Assembly (NCBI GenBank): GCA_015680685.1
Contig: MNCI01010451.1
Coordinates: forward strand, 26,337 to 90,336
Direction: 5' to 3'
Source: Gnetum montanum
Lineage: Eukaryota; Streptophyta; Gnetopsida; Gnetales; Gnetaceae
DNA: 64,000 bases
The position numbers and the translations under genes are program-made. Every line of letters begins with the position of its first letter. The stretch's first letter is position 1. Shown piece after piece: positions 46,650 to 57,660 of the stretch. The notes under the pieces are model-generated. The model searched no databases and was not told the DNA's origin. It saw only the letters and a list, made by a program, of their open reading frames with translations.

Positions 46650-47880
46650 AGAAGTGACATGGCCACAAGCATGTACCTTGCTTGGGCATCAAATTCAGCA
46701 TACAAAACATCTTAAAATTAGAGGGCAAATTGAGCCATACATGGTTGTCCTTTCTTCAACTAAATACATCCCCAATTCTCATGAAAAAACCTCCAAAACA
46801 AACTCAAACTTCATTGTTCTTCATCAATCTATAAGTACATCATCTCATTAGGAGATTCATCAACTATCTTGGCTTACATGCCATTGAAACATTGCAAATA
46901 CATTTTAACACTTGAAAATACAACTCTTGGAGACTTTGATGAGGACTTTTCAAATAACAAAAACAAAGTTTGGGTATTGCTCAAAATTATAACACAATGT
47001 AGTGTGCTTTGTGTTATAGAGTTGCAACTAATTTCTCTCCCAATGTAGATTTGCATTATGTCCAAATGGGCAAATACTCTTACAAGGGAGAACTAGCATG
47101 TCTAAGATGTCCAAGAAGATAAAGTTCCACAAAGAAACTTCGACTAAGTCTTACAAGAAATATACAATGTTATTTAGTTATACAACAAACAACAAAGTGG
47201 TAATTGTTTTGCTAAACATGGTTAATTCCTACATTGTTGCAATTTATTTCTACCGATTACTAAATTAAGCAAAATAGGAGAGTTGACATTGGAAATTCTT
47301 GGATCATTATAGTCTAAGAGGATTAGTGGGATTACACAAGGCTCTTGTCATGGAGACCATCAAATGAAGAATTTTGCACTATCCTATGGTCCATCAATGG
47401 TTTTACTATAAGGTATACCTTTTGTAATGGTATGTAGGTTAACATCAATCATCATCTTAATCAAATTTGCATTAGTATCAATTAGCCTTTTCTAGAGGCT
47501 TAATATTATCACTTCATTTCTATACACTACAAAATCAAGATTTTCCTACGTATTAGATTAAATTGACTAATAAATTAAAGAATGACATGAATAAGATAAT
47601 AATGAATGTTGTAACAATATACATGTTGGCACTTCCAAAAAAAATTCATAAACCATTCATACATAGTGAAGTAAATGGTCATTAAATATGTGAAAGATAT
47701 TATCTTTACATTTAGTTTTAAATGGTCATGTCAAGTGAAGGAACTTTCGCAAGAACTCTACCAATGCTAGTCCCAAGCCCAAATACGAAAAGAGGAAGGT
47801 TAGCATCATGTTAACAACTAGCTATAAAACTATGTCAATTCTCATGAATGAGTTCTTTTTCAAATTTTGCAAATCCTAAC
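46650..47880. other. Intergenic, nothing recognised
   Basis: AT-rich sequence without sustained frames or recognisable repeats. Confidence 0.45.
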
Positions 47881-47881
47881 A

Positions 47882-48016
47882 ATGAGGTGTTAGCCTAGTG
47901 GAATGAGTCTTGGCCTAGTAACCCCAAGTTATAGGTTCGATTCTACTGGGTAACTTTGAGTTCTATAAATCTTGGGGTGTACCTATGTTTCAATTATTTT
48001 AGGTTCCAATACCCCC
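47882..48016 (+). mobile_element. tRNA-derived SINE
   Basis: A box TAGCCTAGTGG (47891-47901, full match to TRGYNNANNNG) and B box GGTTCGATTCT (47934-47944) lie 32 bases apart. The body continues TATAAATCTTGGGGTGTACC. The minus-strand copy at 62640-62787 shares head (AATGAGGTGTTAGCCTAGT) and tail (GTACCTATGTTTCA), showing a dispersed family. Confidence 0.75.
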
Positions 48017-48139
48017 CAGATTTTGCAAATGCTAGGGCATTTCCTTGATATGATGCACCGTAATCATAGGGCCTAGTTGCTATAGAAAATGGATAAGAGC
48101 TTACTAGAGGATCCTCCAGAAACAACAAAGAACATAAAC

Positions 48140-49096
48140 AAGTCCAATGTTAGAAATTTTGGTGGACCTTGCCAAGGAAAAACATCCTTAATAATTATAT
48201 TAAAGTAATTCTGGACATGAATGAAGGAGCTACCATTAAGATTAGAACAACTTGCGAAACCACATCTGATTTTTCAATCACATTAGGTCTACATCAAGGG
48301 TTTGCACTTAGCTTGTACTTAAGAAAATACAAGATGAAATCCCTTGGTGTATGTTATTTGTAGATGCTATTGTGTTGGTAGATACAACTCCAACAAATAT
48401 TCCTTTTAAAATGGAGAAGTGGAGACATGCTCTAGAATCAAAAGGCTTAAAAATTAGTAGAGGTAAGACAACATATGAAGTACAATGTCAATAATAGCAT
48501 AAATACTGGTAAAATAGAAGTGACAATTCAAGGCCAAAAAATCCCTCATTGTAAATAGTTGATCAATGCTCAAATCAAATGGTGAAATTGATAAAAATAT
48601 AAGAAATAGAATTGCAATAGGATGGTCAAAATAGAGACAGGCTATTGTGTTCTATGTGATAAAAGAATACCAACAAAGGCTAAAAGGAAAATTTTACAAC
48701 AATCAAGCTTACAATCTTATATGGTATTGAATGTTAGGAAATACAAATAAGATATAAACAAAATCAGTGTGGTAGAAATGTGAATAATGGATGTTGAATA
48801 TTACCAAAGAGATAAGGCTTCTATTTTAGATGAGTTACAGGAATGTTGTCTTAGATGGTTTGGGTGAGTGCAAAGAAGATCATATGATGAGCTTGTAAAA
48901 AAAGAGTACTACATCATTGTTCCAAGAAAGCCACCAAAAGGAAGAGTATAAAAGACATGGGAATAAACTATTATAGATGATTTGAAGAAATTGCAAATAA
49001 ACAAAGATCTAGCTCTTCATAAAAGCATATGGCGAAAAGGAATATGTGGAGCCAATCTCATTTTGTTGAGAGAACGCTAAGACAATGATGATGAAG
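48140..49096 (+). mobile_element. RTE-type LINE, 3' half, plus strand
   Basis: Open piece 48169-48363 reads 'ILDMNEGATIKIRT' and 'SITLGLHQGFALSLYL', then in shifted frames 'FVDAIVLVDTTPTNI', 'MEKWRHALESKGLKISRGKT', 'VLCDKRIPTKAKGKFY', 'RWFG..QRRSYDELV' and 'IIDDLKKLQINKDLALHKSIWR'. These follow the order of plant RTE reverse transcriptase and its C-terminus. It ends in ATTTTGTTGAGAGAACG and an ATGATGATGA tail. Dead. Confidence 0.8.
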
Positions 49097-49099
49097 TAA

Positions 49100-50689
49100 A
49101 GCTAAAAGCAATGAAGAAGAAATAAGAGGAATTCAAACATGCATATGCAAAAGTGTCCAAGAAGAAATTGGTTAAAGATAGAGGTGAGGACTCTAGTGAA
49201 GTTGTTTCTAAGAAAAAAGAAAAAACAAGAAAAAGAATAATAATAAGTTAACATTGCCACGACAATGAACTTTTGAATTTATTACAAATTTGAAGGCAAA
49301 GTTAAGAGCTTACAACACTCTGTGTGGTGAACTGAATTGGTCTTTGGTCTATGTTGACTATTGAGCTACTTCGTGGCTTAAAAGCTTAAGAGAGATGTAA
49401 TTTACAAGTTGCCTTTGAAGAGGCTGCAATACAACATATAGCCTAGCTAAACCGGCTAGCGAGTACTTCAAATGATATTAGTTAATGGTTGTGATGTTCT
49501 TCTGCTGTTGAATTATCAAAGTGGTTACCATAATTTTTCCTACCAACTAAAGATGGATTTAAGGAACATGGATTGAACGTGGATGACGAACATATTGGAG
49601 AGGAAATCCAGGCACGGGTTCAAACTTCTCAACTAATACGGGCGCAATTCAAACTTTTCCGCTGCCATATTTCTGTGGTTGTTCATTTCAAGGGTTAATT
49701 CTCTTTTGGGGTGGCTCTTCGGCCCTTGCATTTTCAATTCTTGTGGTGGGTTTTGGCCCCATTGATTAAAGCGGATTCCCTAGCTGGACTGCCCATATTC
49801 GTTGACAGGAACCGAGCGTACCGGCAACTGAATGATATTAATATTTATGTTTTACAGATTTGGCGCTTTTTGCCACGCACGTCCAAATTGAAACAAAGGA
49901 CACCGACCAGTCAATGATTGAACGTGAATTTCCTTGCAAGATTTCCTTCCGTCCAAAACTCAGTCCATCCACTTACGAAAAATAAGGTGGGCGCTCTTGA
50001 AAGTTACTCTGCAAATGTGCCAAAAGGAAAAAACAAATCATGGATCGCCAAAGGCTCCTCCTCCTCTTGGGAAGCATACCCAACCACAATTGACTCTCAG
50101 TGAAGTCAATGTGGCGGAGGAATCATCTGCCTGAAATGTGCATACTCGTGCTGCATTGTGAGCTTGGCCGGCGGAGGAAGAACAAAAAATTCCTACCACA
50201 CTCAAGGAAATTATAGTTGCATCATGAGTTACATGAGTTCATCCTATATTTTGACACTTGAGCAGCTTTTCTCAGGTCCTCCTCCTCCTGCTGATAAAAG
50301 CTTTGTGTACTGCCGCGGCTTTCCTGTAAATTGCTTTTGGTGGTTGTTATGCTGCTTGAATTTGTGCTGTTACACCAGTCGGATGAGACAAAGTGGTACT
50401 TTCTGTGGTTTGTAAAAGCTGATGGGGCCGTACGCCCAACCTGGCTATGGTTTAACCATGATGATATTTAGAAAAAAGCGGAGGAGACTATGCTTTGCAC
50501 TGCACTGGGAAGATTTGATGAATGGTGTAGTTTGCGGCGTATCCTGCTTTTTGTTCATGTGTCAAATTCAGTGGTGGAAGCCATCATTTCTTTTGGTACG
50601 GTTCTTGGGGTTTTCTCTGCAACAGAGATTTGGGCTTCGTTGTGGTCTTTACCAGTTGACAAGCTTGTGCTTCTCCGTGGGAGTCATTG
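49100..50689. other. Mixed-composition region without a supported gene
   Basis: From about 49550 GC rises and several short frames occur on both strands, but none shows a domain. It lies downstream (on the minus strand) of the possible promoter at 50751-50800, so an unrecognised minus-strand gene or non-coding transcript could be here. Confidence 0.4.
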
Positions 50690-50750
50690 ACCTACGTCCG
50701 TGGCTGTGGCTGTGGCTGTGCCTGGTACGAGACTGGGCTTGGCCTTGGCG

Positions 50751-50800
50751 TTAGGGTTTAATTTGGGAGGCCAGGCCAGGCTTGGTTTACCGCTTTTATA
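50751..50800 (-). promoter_or_regulatory. Possible minus-strand core promoter: TATA box plus telo-box
   Basis: On the minus strand TATAAAAG (50793-50800) is followed about 35-40 bases later by AAACCCTAA (50751-50759), the plant telo-box often found near the start sites of translation-related genes. The first minus-strand ATG beyond it (50688-50690) opens only a 12-codon frame. A GGCTGT hexamer run (about 50700-50720) lies between. Support is by motif and spacing only. Confidence 0.35.
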
Positions 50801-50829
50801 GCCCCACACAAAAAGTCTACCCTGAAGTC

Positions 50830-53420
50830 ACCCACTTCCACGTGGCAGAACTTTATTCGAAAAGGGAAAAACTATCTCTGACGTCCACATCAATTCATGT
50901 TGGGCAATAGTTTGTGTCATCAATTTTCGAAAATTACTTTGGAGGTGCCGCACACTTTTCTGTCCCGCCTTTGCCAGCCAAACTCGCTCACCTCCAACTG
51001 TCACAAAATGCAATGGAGGAGACGTTTCATGTCCACCGGCATGGCCATGTCATTTAAATTATATGACAGAATCTGTTGTTGCAGGGAAGAATCTAAAAAC
51101 CTTTTTGGTATTTAATGTAATGTTGGCCAGGCTTTGAATTTGCCGACGGCGATATGAACGTTTGGAAACGTATTATACAATTTATTTTTTCAGCAAAATG
51201 TATGAATGTAGTATATATACAGGAAAAACTTATATGTCCAGGTTAGGAAATTCTGAAATTTTAAACTTGACCTTGGCCACCCAGCTTAGTGCCTTGGCAA
51301 GCAGAGGTAGGACCCAGGAACACATAAATAACGTAAAAACATGAGAATGAATTTGGTCACAATTGTAGTGAGTAGAATAGTGGTATGGACTTCTAACAAT
51401 AAAATAGAGGCGGTAAGTTAAAAGTTTTTAACTTCCAAAGTTATGTATTTTGGTTTTTCAATTTTTGCTTTCCTTAGCAAAAGTTAGAATATACATGTTC
51501 TACATGATGGGCATGAACATACACATGCACTGGCAATAGCCATAAAGGCATACTAAGGAAGTTTGTATGCTCTTCTGTTGCAGTACCTTTATTTTTTTAA
51601 TTAGACTATATGTAAATGAAACTATTAAAAAACTATGAAATTGATGAGTAAAAATTAGTGCGGAAAACCAACCATGTTTGATTTAAAATGTTAAATTATT
51701 ATTTGTGATTGAGATAAAAATCAAAATTAGCACATAATACTAAAAAATTCAGCAAAGAAAAACTAAAAATAACTATATGTGAGAGCAAAGTTCAGAGGAG
51801 AAAATCAGATATAAATGTAAAAAATTTAAAAATATCATTTTACCATCCGTAGATTCATACTTTTTCTTTACAAGATGTTTGAAATTATACTAGTTCAACA
51901 TCATTTGCAATTGATTTCTCAATGATTAAGGAGAGAATAAATAGCATTTCAGGTAATGGCTAGTCAAGATGTACTGATAACACGTTAGTTCAAAAAAAAA
52001 AAAAGGTTAGTCGTAGGAAACCCAAAATACAAAGCTATCACTACTTGTTTATTGAATTTATATTTAACAAATTCATTACGTTTGTTTAGAGACCATTTAG
52101 ATCTATTAGATCAATTATAATATTTTTTCACTTTAGTAATCACATTACTGCTGTAATTAAAAAAAAATTCACTATGTATACGTCCATACCTCCAAGTCAT
52201 ACATCTTAAAAGCAGTTAGCCTAAATAAGACCTTGTAATGTAATGCTGGGGTAGCACCTTATACTATCCTAAGGCCCTAATTCAACTCAACATCAATTCT
52301 TGATATCTTTTAGTAATAAAACAAGTAAAAGAACACATAAATGTTTTAATTCAAAAGTTCACATTTAAATATGGTTGTTGACTGTTATGCATAAAGATCC
52401 ATGTGTCCCAAGCTTACCCAATGTGGGCCAATGTATCAAAGCTTGGCCCACTTATTATACTTGGGCCCAAGCCTATTCCAAAGCCCAACTACTTTTATTA
52501 CTAAGCCCAACCCGTTCGCTTATTGCAATTCAACTTTCTTTCAAACTTACATCTTTAAAAAACTATTTTGATGCATTCTATCTCCTTTGTAGTCTTGCAT
52601 CTCACAAAAGTCACATTTGTTCAACCTTGCACTTCATCCTTCTGTATAACAAACAAATTTCGTGTCATCGACATGAAAAGAACTAGAACACCAAACCATG
52701 GGCACTTTTGCCTAGCAGGCAAGCAAGGCCATGCCTAGGTAAGGCAATATTCTAATCTAGAAGGATGAGACATAACCATTGTATGACTATCTATAGTTGT
52801 TAAATTATAGCAATGTGAAACCTAATGCAATGCTGTCTTTAAATAGTCATAATGCCAAGTTAGCATGTTTCAAGAATGACCATAAATCAACAAGTCGAAT
52901 TTAGTTATATTTAAAAGTTGTAAAAATGATATTTAAATCTATTAATTTTTTTCAAAAAATAAGATTTATTATGAAAATCGTATAACTCCAGCAAAATTTC
53001 TAATTTGACGACTGGTATAGACTTAACTCCGATTGACAAAATTTCTAATGAAAAGACTAGTCGTTAAATCAGTAATCTATCGCAGAGTTAATGCAATGCA
53101 AACAAACAAACAAGTTCGGCGGCCAAAAAGCGCGTAGCGTGCAGAGCGTGGATGAAGACGAAGAGAAAGATTTTTTTTTTTTTTTTTTTTCCTTTTTTAC
53201 AGGCTTCACCATCAACGTCATTGTCACACACAACACGTCAAACGGCGTCCTTGCGAATGCGCCGCCCACGTCGACTTAAACTCTCTCTCCAACGATCTGA
53301 AAACGATACCTTTGCTTCCCAACCCAGTCACTTTTATCACCGGCCGTTCCGCCCAGCCGCAGCCGCAGCCGCAGCAGCAGCACAGAGCACAGTTCCACTT
53401 CCTCCTTTGTTGAAAGACTA
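50830..53420. other. Intergenic region upstream of the lipase
   Basis: AT-rich and without supported genes. Near 52430-52510 several AAGCCCA / GGGCC words cluster. Close to the lipase the GC content rises and a T-run of over 20 bases stands near 53169-53191. Confidence 0.45.
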
Positions 53421-53429
53421 CTACTGCTA

Positions 53430-53789
53430 ATGGTGGTCTGTCCTCAATCCCCCTGGCCTGTTCTTCTTGTTAGCGTCTTTTTTACCGGCCAGTGTACGGA
53501 GGCAAACACGACAATCATCGGCAGCAGCAGGAGGTCCCATCTCTTCATCCATAGCACGCGTTTGTCTATCACCAAAAGCGATGCCTCCTTCATCAGCATT
53601 AGCATTAGCATTAGCAGCGTCGTCTTCCTTCCCTACCACATTCTTCTGCTTTTGCCGCCGCTGCTGCTGCTGCTGCTGCTGCTTCTGCTTGTGCTTATTT
53701 TAGGGTTCCTGTTCTCGCTCCTCCTCCACCTCCACCTCCTTGTCTTCCATGCCTGGCTCTCAATTCCGCCGAGTTCCGCGTGGAGATGA
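53430..53789 (+). promoter_or_regulatory. Upstream ORF overlapping the lipase start (leader region)
   Basis: An ATG at 53430 opens a 119-codon frame that ends at 53789, beyond the lipase ATG (53749) and in another frame. It contains a Leu-rich run from a CTG/CTT repeat (53650-53695). If this ATG is in the mRNA, it would reduce initiation at the lipase start. The product itself shows no domain and is probably not a functional protein. Confidence 0.45.
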
Positions 53790-55338
53790 GAGCATGGTTA
53801 TATTTGAGGCCGACAGCAGCCCCCCATTTGCCCTGCCTAACTGCAAGAGCTGGAGCTGGAGCTGGAACTGCAACTGGAGAAGCGATTGCACTTGGAACCT
53901 TCCCCGTGACTGCGATCGAGGCCCCCACCCACCCATGAGCCTCGCGCTGGCTTCCTCCCCTGTTTCGGCGCCCTCTCAATCGTCTCTTCTTCACTCTACT
54001 ACTACTACCACCACCACTACTTTCACGTCGTCGTTGTGCCTGGCGCCCACACCTGGCAGCACCACGACTACTCCGACTGGTGCCCCTGTTATTGGCATCA
54101 AAAGCCCCACTCCGACGGCACAGCAGAAGTACTCGATAAGAACACGCTCGCCAGTGGCGTCGCGCTGGCGAGAGTACCACGGTTGCAGCAACTGGCGCGG
54201 CCTGCTGGACCCCTTGGACGATAACCTGCGCCAGGAGATCGTCAAATACGGGGAACTGGTGCAGGCCACCTACAGCGCTATGGAATTTGATCCCACCTCG
54301 CCGCGCTACGGCTGCTGCCGCTACCCTCATCGCACGTTGCTCGACAGCGTCGGCATGGACGGCTGCGGCTACCGCGTCACCAGCAGCATTTTTGCCAGCT
54401 GCACCAGCGGCGGAGGCTCGCTTGCGCACATGGCCATGGCCATGGCCGCCGGCCGCAGGTGGCAACGACTGCTGCGCCGGACTAGCTGGATGGGCTTCGT
54501 CGCCGTCTGCGATGACGACGCGCACGTGTATCGGCTGGGCCGACGCGACATTGTCGTAGCCTACCGCGGCACTGTCACACCCCTCGAGTGGTTGCAGAAC
54601 CTTAATACTTCACTCATTACGGCGGCCCCACCAGGCGGGGCGGGGGTAGGATGCAGGGACCAGGGCCAAGCAACGGCAAGGGTGCAAAAGGGCTTTTGGG
54701 GCCTGTACACGTCCAAGCAACACAGACGGGGATTGTCGCTGGCCGATCAGCTTGTGGCGGAGATCCGCAGGCTGGCTGATCGCTACAGCGGAGAGCCCCT
54801 AAGCGTTACCATTACCGGGCACAGCCTGGGCGCCGCCCTGGCGCTGTTCAGCGCAGTGGACCTGCGAAGGGTGCTGCCTCCGCAAGTTCCCGTGGCCGTG
54901 TTCACGTTCGGCGGGCCTCGCGTGGGCAACGAGGCGTTCGCGCGACGAGTGGAGGCAGCGGCCAACGTTCTGCGGGTGGTGAACGTGCAGGACGTTATCA
55001 CCAAGGTACCCGGCATCCTGCTGAATGAATCCGCATCGCTTCCGCGGCCTCTGCTTCCCTGGGCCTATTGCCACGCTGGAACCGAGCTGCGTCTAGACAG
55101 CCGGCACTGCCCTTACCTGCGTCCCGACGCTGACATGAGCTGCTGCCACGATCTGGAGGCCTACCTGCACCTCGTCGACGGTTTCCTGAGCTCGCAGTGT
55201 CCTTTCCGCCAGTCCGCCAAGCGTGACATACTTCGCCTGCTCATCAACCAGAAATCCAACGTCCTCCACGACCTGTCCTTGACCTACCACGACCCACACA
55301 CCCACTCGCATCCTCAGCCCCCTTCCTTTTGCGTCTAA
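53749..55338 (+). CDS. Class-3 lipase, DAD1/PLA1-I type phospholipase A1, intronless
   Basis: 529 residues from the ATG at 53749. The N-terminal 135 or so residues are Ser/Thr-rich and low-complexity, as in plastid transit peptides. Then come the plant PLA1-I blocks 'YHGCSNWRGLLDPLDDNLR' (from about 143), 'YGELVQATYSAMEFDP' and 'YGCCRYP', and the lipase-3 core with 'VVAYRGT' (about 268). The nucleophile is Ser359 in GHSLG, the acid Asp415 in 'NVQDVITKVPG', and His467 in 'CCHDLEAYLHLVDGF'. The triad is complete and the length is normal. Relatives release fatty acids from plastid galactolipids or phospholipids, feeding jasmonate synthesis (family knowledge; the substrate here is unknown). GC is far above the surroundings. 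The large minus-strand frame over it is a shadow. It converges with the zinc-finger gene. Confidence 0.93.
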   Translation: MPGSQFRRVPRGDESMVIFEADSSPPFALPNCKSWSWSWNCNWRSDCTWNLPRDCDRGPHPPMSLALASSPVSAPSQSSLLHSTTTTTTTTFTSSLCLAPTPGSTTTTPTGAPVIGIKSPTPTAQQKYSIRTRSPVASRWREYHGCSNWRGLLDPLDDNLRQEIVKYGELVQATYSAMEFDPTSPRYGCCRYPHRTLLDSVGMDGCGYRVTSSIFASCTSGGGSLAHMAMAMAAGRRWQRLLRRTSWMGFVAVCDDDAHVYRLGRRDIVVAYRGTVTPLEWLQNLNTSLITAAPPGGAGVGCRDQGQATARVQKGFWGLYTSKQHRRGLSLADQLVAEIRRLADRYSGEPLSVTITGHSLGAALALFSAVDLRRVLPPQVPVAVFTFGGPRVGNEAFARRVEAAANVLRVVNVQDVITKVPGILLNESASLPRPLLPWAYCHAGTELRLDSRHCPYLRPDADMSCCHDLEAYLHLVDGFLSSQCPFRQSAKRDILRLLINQKSNVLHDLSLTYHDPHTHSHPQPPSFCV

Positions 55339-57660
55339 ACAACCACCGCCATCATCATCATCATCATCATAACCAACCATTTGTTACCCTATGGTTATGA
55401 CATCCCGGCACCTGCAATCGTGCAGAGCCGAGTTCATGTTCGCGGAATTAAAGGAATTCTGCGAACTGTTCTGGATTGGCCTGCGTCGAATTGCAGGCCC
55501 AGAACACTGTCTTTGCACAGTAAGGAAAGAGGCTCCAGAAGGATAGGAGCAAAATAGATATTGTTGGGCCAGCGGTTGGTGAAGTGGTGATGAAATGCAA
55601 TCAACCCGCATTGACGAAGGATGATCCATGCAGACGTCGGATGGTGTTACGACTGCTCCTGTCTGTGATTCATGCGACGCCACGACGCACACGTATTAGG
55701 TGAAACGCTGATTCCTCAATGTTGTGGTCATGCTTCTGCCACTTCATTCGGTTGATGACGCTGCTGTACTTTGCCTCGAGATCGAAACCCGAATCCGTAA
55801 TTTGCCGTTTTTCCCATCACGGTAGGGGGTCGCAGTTCATATCGTGTCGCTGTTCATATCGTTTTCAGAAAAATCGGTTCTTAAATTTTTATTGTCCCTG
55901 GCATATTCGCCTTGCGAGGCGCGTCGTTTGGGCATCGAACATTCGATGAGTTACCGCCCAGTAACTCTGTGACAATGATTTGATGGCGGAGTTTCTCCAT
56001 GCCACTGCTACGGCTTGAATACGCTTCTTTTTATTATTATTATTATTGTCTTATGTGGCGTACCGAATGCTCTTTCAAATGCTTTTAAGGCCCTCAAACG
56101 TACGCTACCAGAAATGGGTGAATGATGCCAAGGACACTTTGTCCAAATGACATCTCTTGGTTTTGTGATCGCAGTTGGGATTAGAGAACAAATGGTCACG
56201 CGATACGATCTGCCGCTGGCTAACGTCAATGATGTGTTCCAAAAGCTTTAAATAAGCTTAAACGCTTCAACCAGTAACATGTTCAGAAGCGTCTCTCGAC
56301 TGCTGTAGTCTCCTAACCCACTTACTCTACTATTAACCCATTATAAAATAAAAGAATCAACTTCAATTGGAGAGGGAAGACAACCAAGCTGCCTATTTGC
56401 CTCCTGTTCATGGGAAGAAGTACGACCTAAAAAGGCATCTATCTAGCAGCGAAAGTCGATGATAAAGTCTGACACACTGTCTCATCAACGGCAACGTTAC
56501 ATTTTCTCCGAAAGGAATAACAAGCTACTGGTGTTCCCAAGGGTTGGAAATATACCAGCAAGCTGCCCGTATTTGGGGTCCCAGACTGTAATATACGTTT
56601 TATTTTAGTTCAAAATCGTAAGAAAATAACTGTATACAGGCACAGATTCCCAGGGTTCATGTACATCTACGATTTTACAAAATATCAAATTCCAGCTCTG
56701 GACCACCTATGATTGCTGCAAATTGACAAACATTATGAATCAAACTAGACCTGCTCCTTCGTTTAAAATCAAACTACTGATCAGTTAAGAGTGTTCGATA
56801 ACATACACATGATTAGTATACCCTGCGTGCATGCTCGAAGTAAACTGAGATTACTTGATAACATCAAAACAAGAAAATTAAAAGCTTGATGACCTTATGT
56901 AACAGGGTGATGAAGCTTCACTTGGTGCCCTCCACCCAATTACAGACCACATTCTTGGGAATATAGCATACGCTGACACAGGAAAACAAAAACAAGTAAG
57001 GCGAAAGATGATGAAAGATTACAAGATTACACTGCATGGCAAACTGGCAGTTATGAAACCTGGAGTGTCTTGCACTAACCACATTGGGTTATTGGATGGG
57101 AATTGCATTTAATTATCAAACTCCATCCAAATCATGTAGAGAACCTGCACCCAATACACACAACTTCTAAACAAAAACGAAGTTCCATCTTAGCAGGGGA
57201 AACTAAAAATTAATAATAAAAAACAATATTTGAGTGAAAATAAACTTCACAATATTCATCTAGGGGAATGATACTGCTGAAAACCATGAATCAGGACGTC
57301 CGTTTTGTCCTTGTTCCTACAGGTTTCCCAACGACTTCCCTATTTAATCCAGGAAATTAGAGATGGTGATACTCAAAGAAGAACACTAACGGATAAACTG
57401 AATGAACTAAATAACATACAGATATACTTGCAATTAAACTAATTTCTGATCACACTAACATCTGAGATGTGAACATTTTGAAAGATGAAATCTGAACTTC
57501 AGATACCCTTAACAATTATCCATTCTCGGTATTTCACAATGCTGCAACAGAGGCCTTGAAACTGCCAAACTCAGTGCAGCCATTTTACATGGAGATTTCA
57601 AACATTAAAATGCACGACTCTCAAAACAAAAAGCAAAATATATAGCTACAAAATAATAAA
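55339..57660. other. Intergenic region between two convergent genes
   Basis: Begins with the lipase 3' UTR, which has a CAT run (about 55350-55370). An ATT run is at about 56031-56047. The right part must hold the 3' UTR of the minus-strand zinc-finger gene. No other gene or transposon is recognised. Confidence 0.5.

Noticed and set aside
47882-48016. Possible tRNA gene from A and B boxes
   Set aside because: No cloverleaf pairing or acceptor stem; head and tail shared with a dispersed copy, so a SINE.
50158-50754. Plus-strand frames of 85 and 110 codons in the GC-rich island
   Set aside because: Trp/Leu/Cys-rich composition without domain, splice support or homology I recognise.
53695-54525. 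276-codon minus-strand frame across the lipase
   Set aside because: High-GC shadow of the intact plus-strand lipase; Ala/Arg/Gly-rich, no domain.
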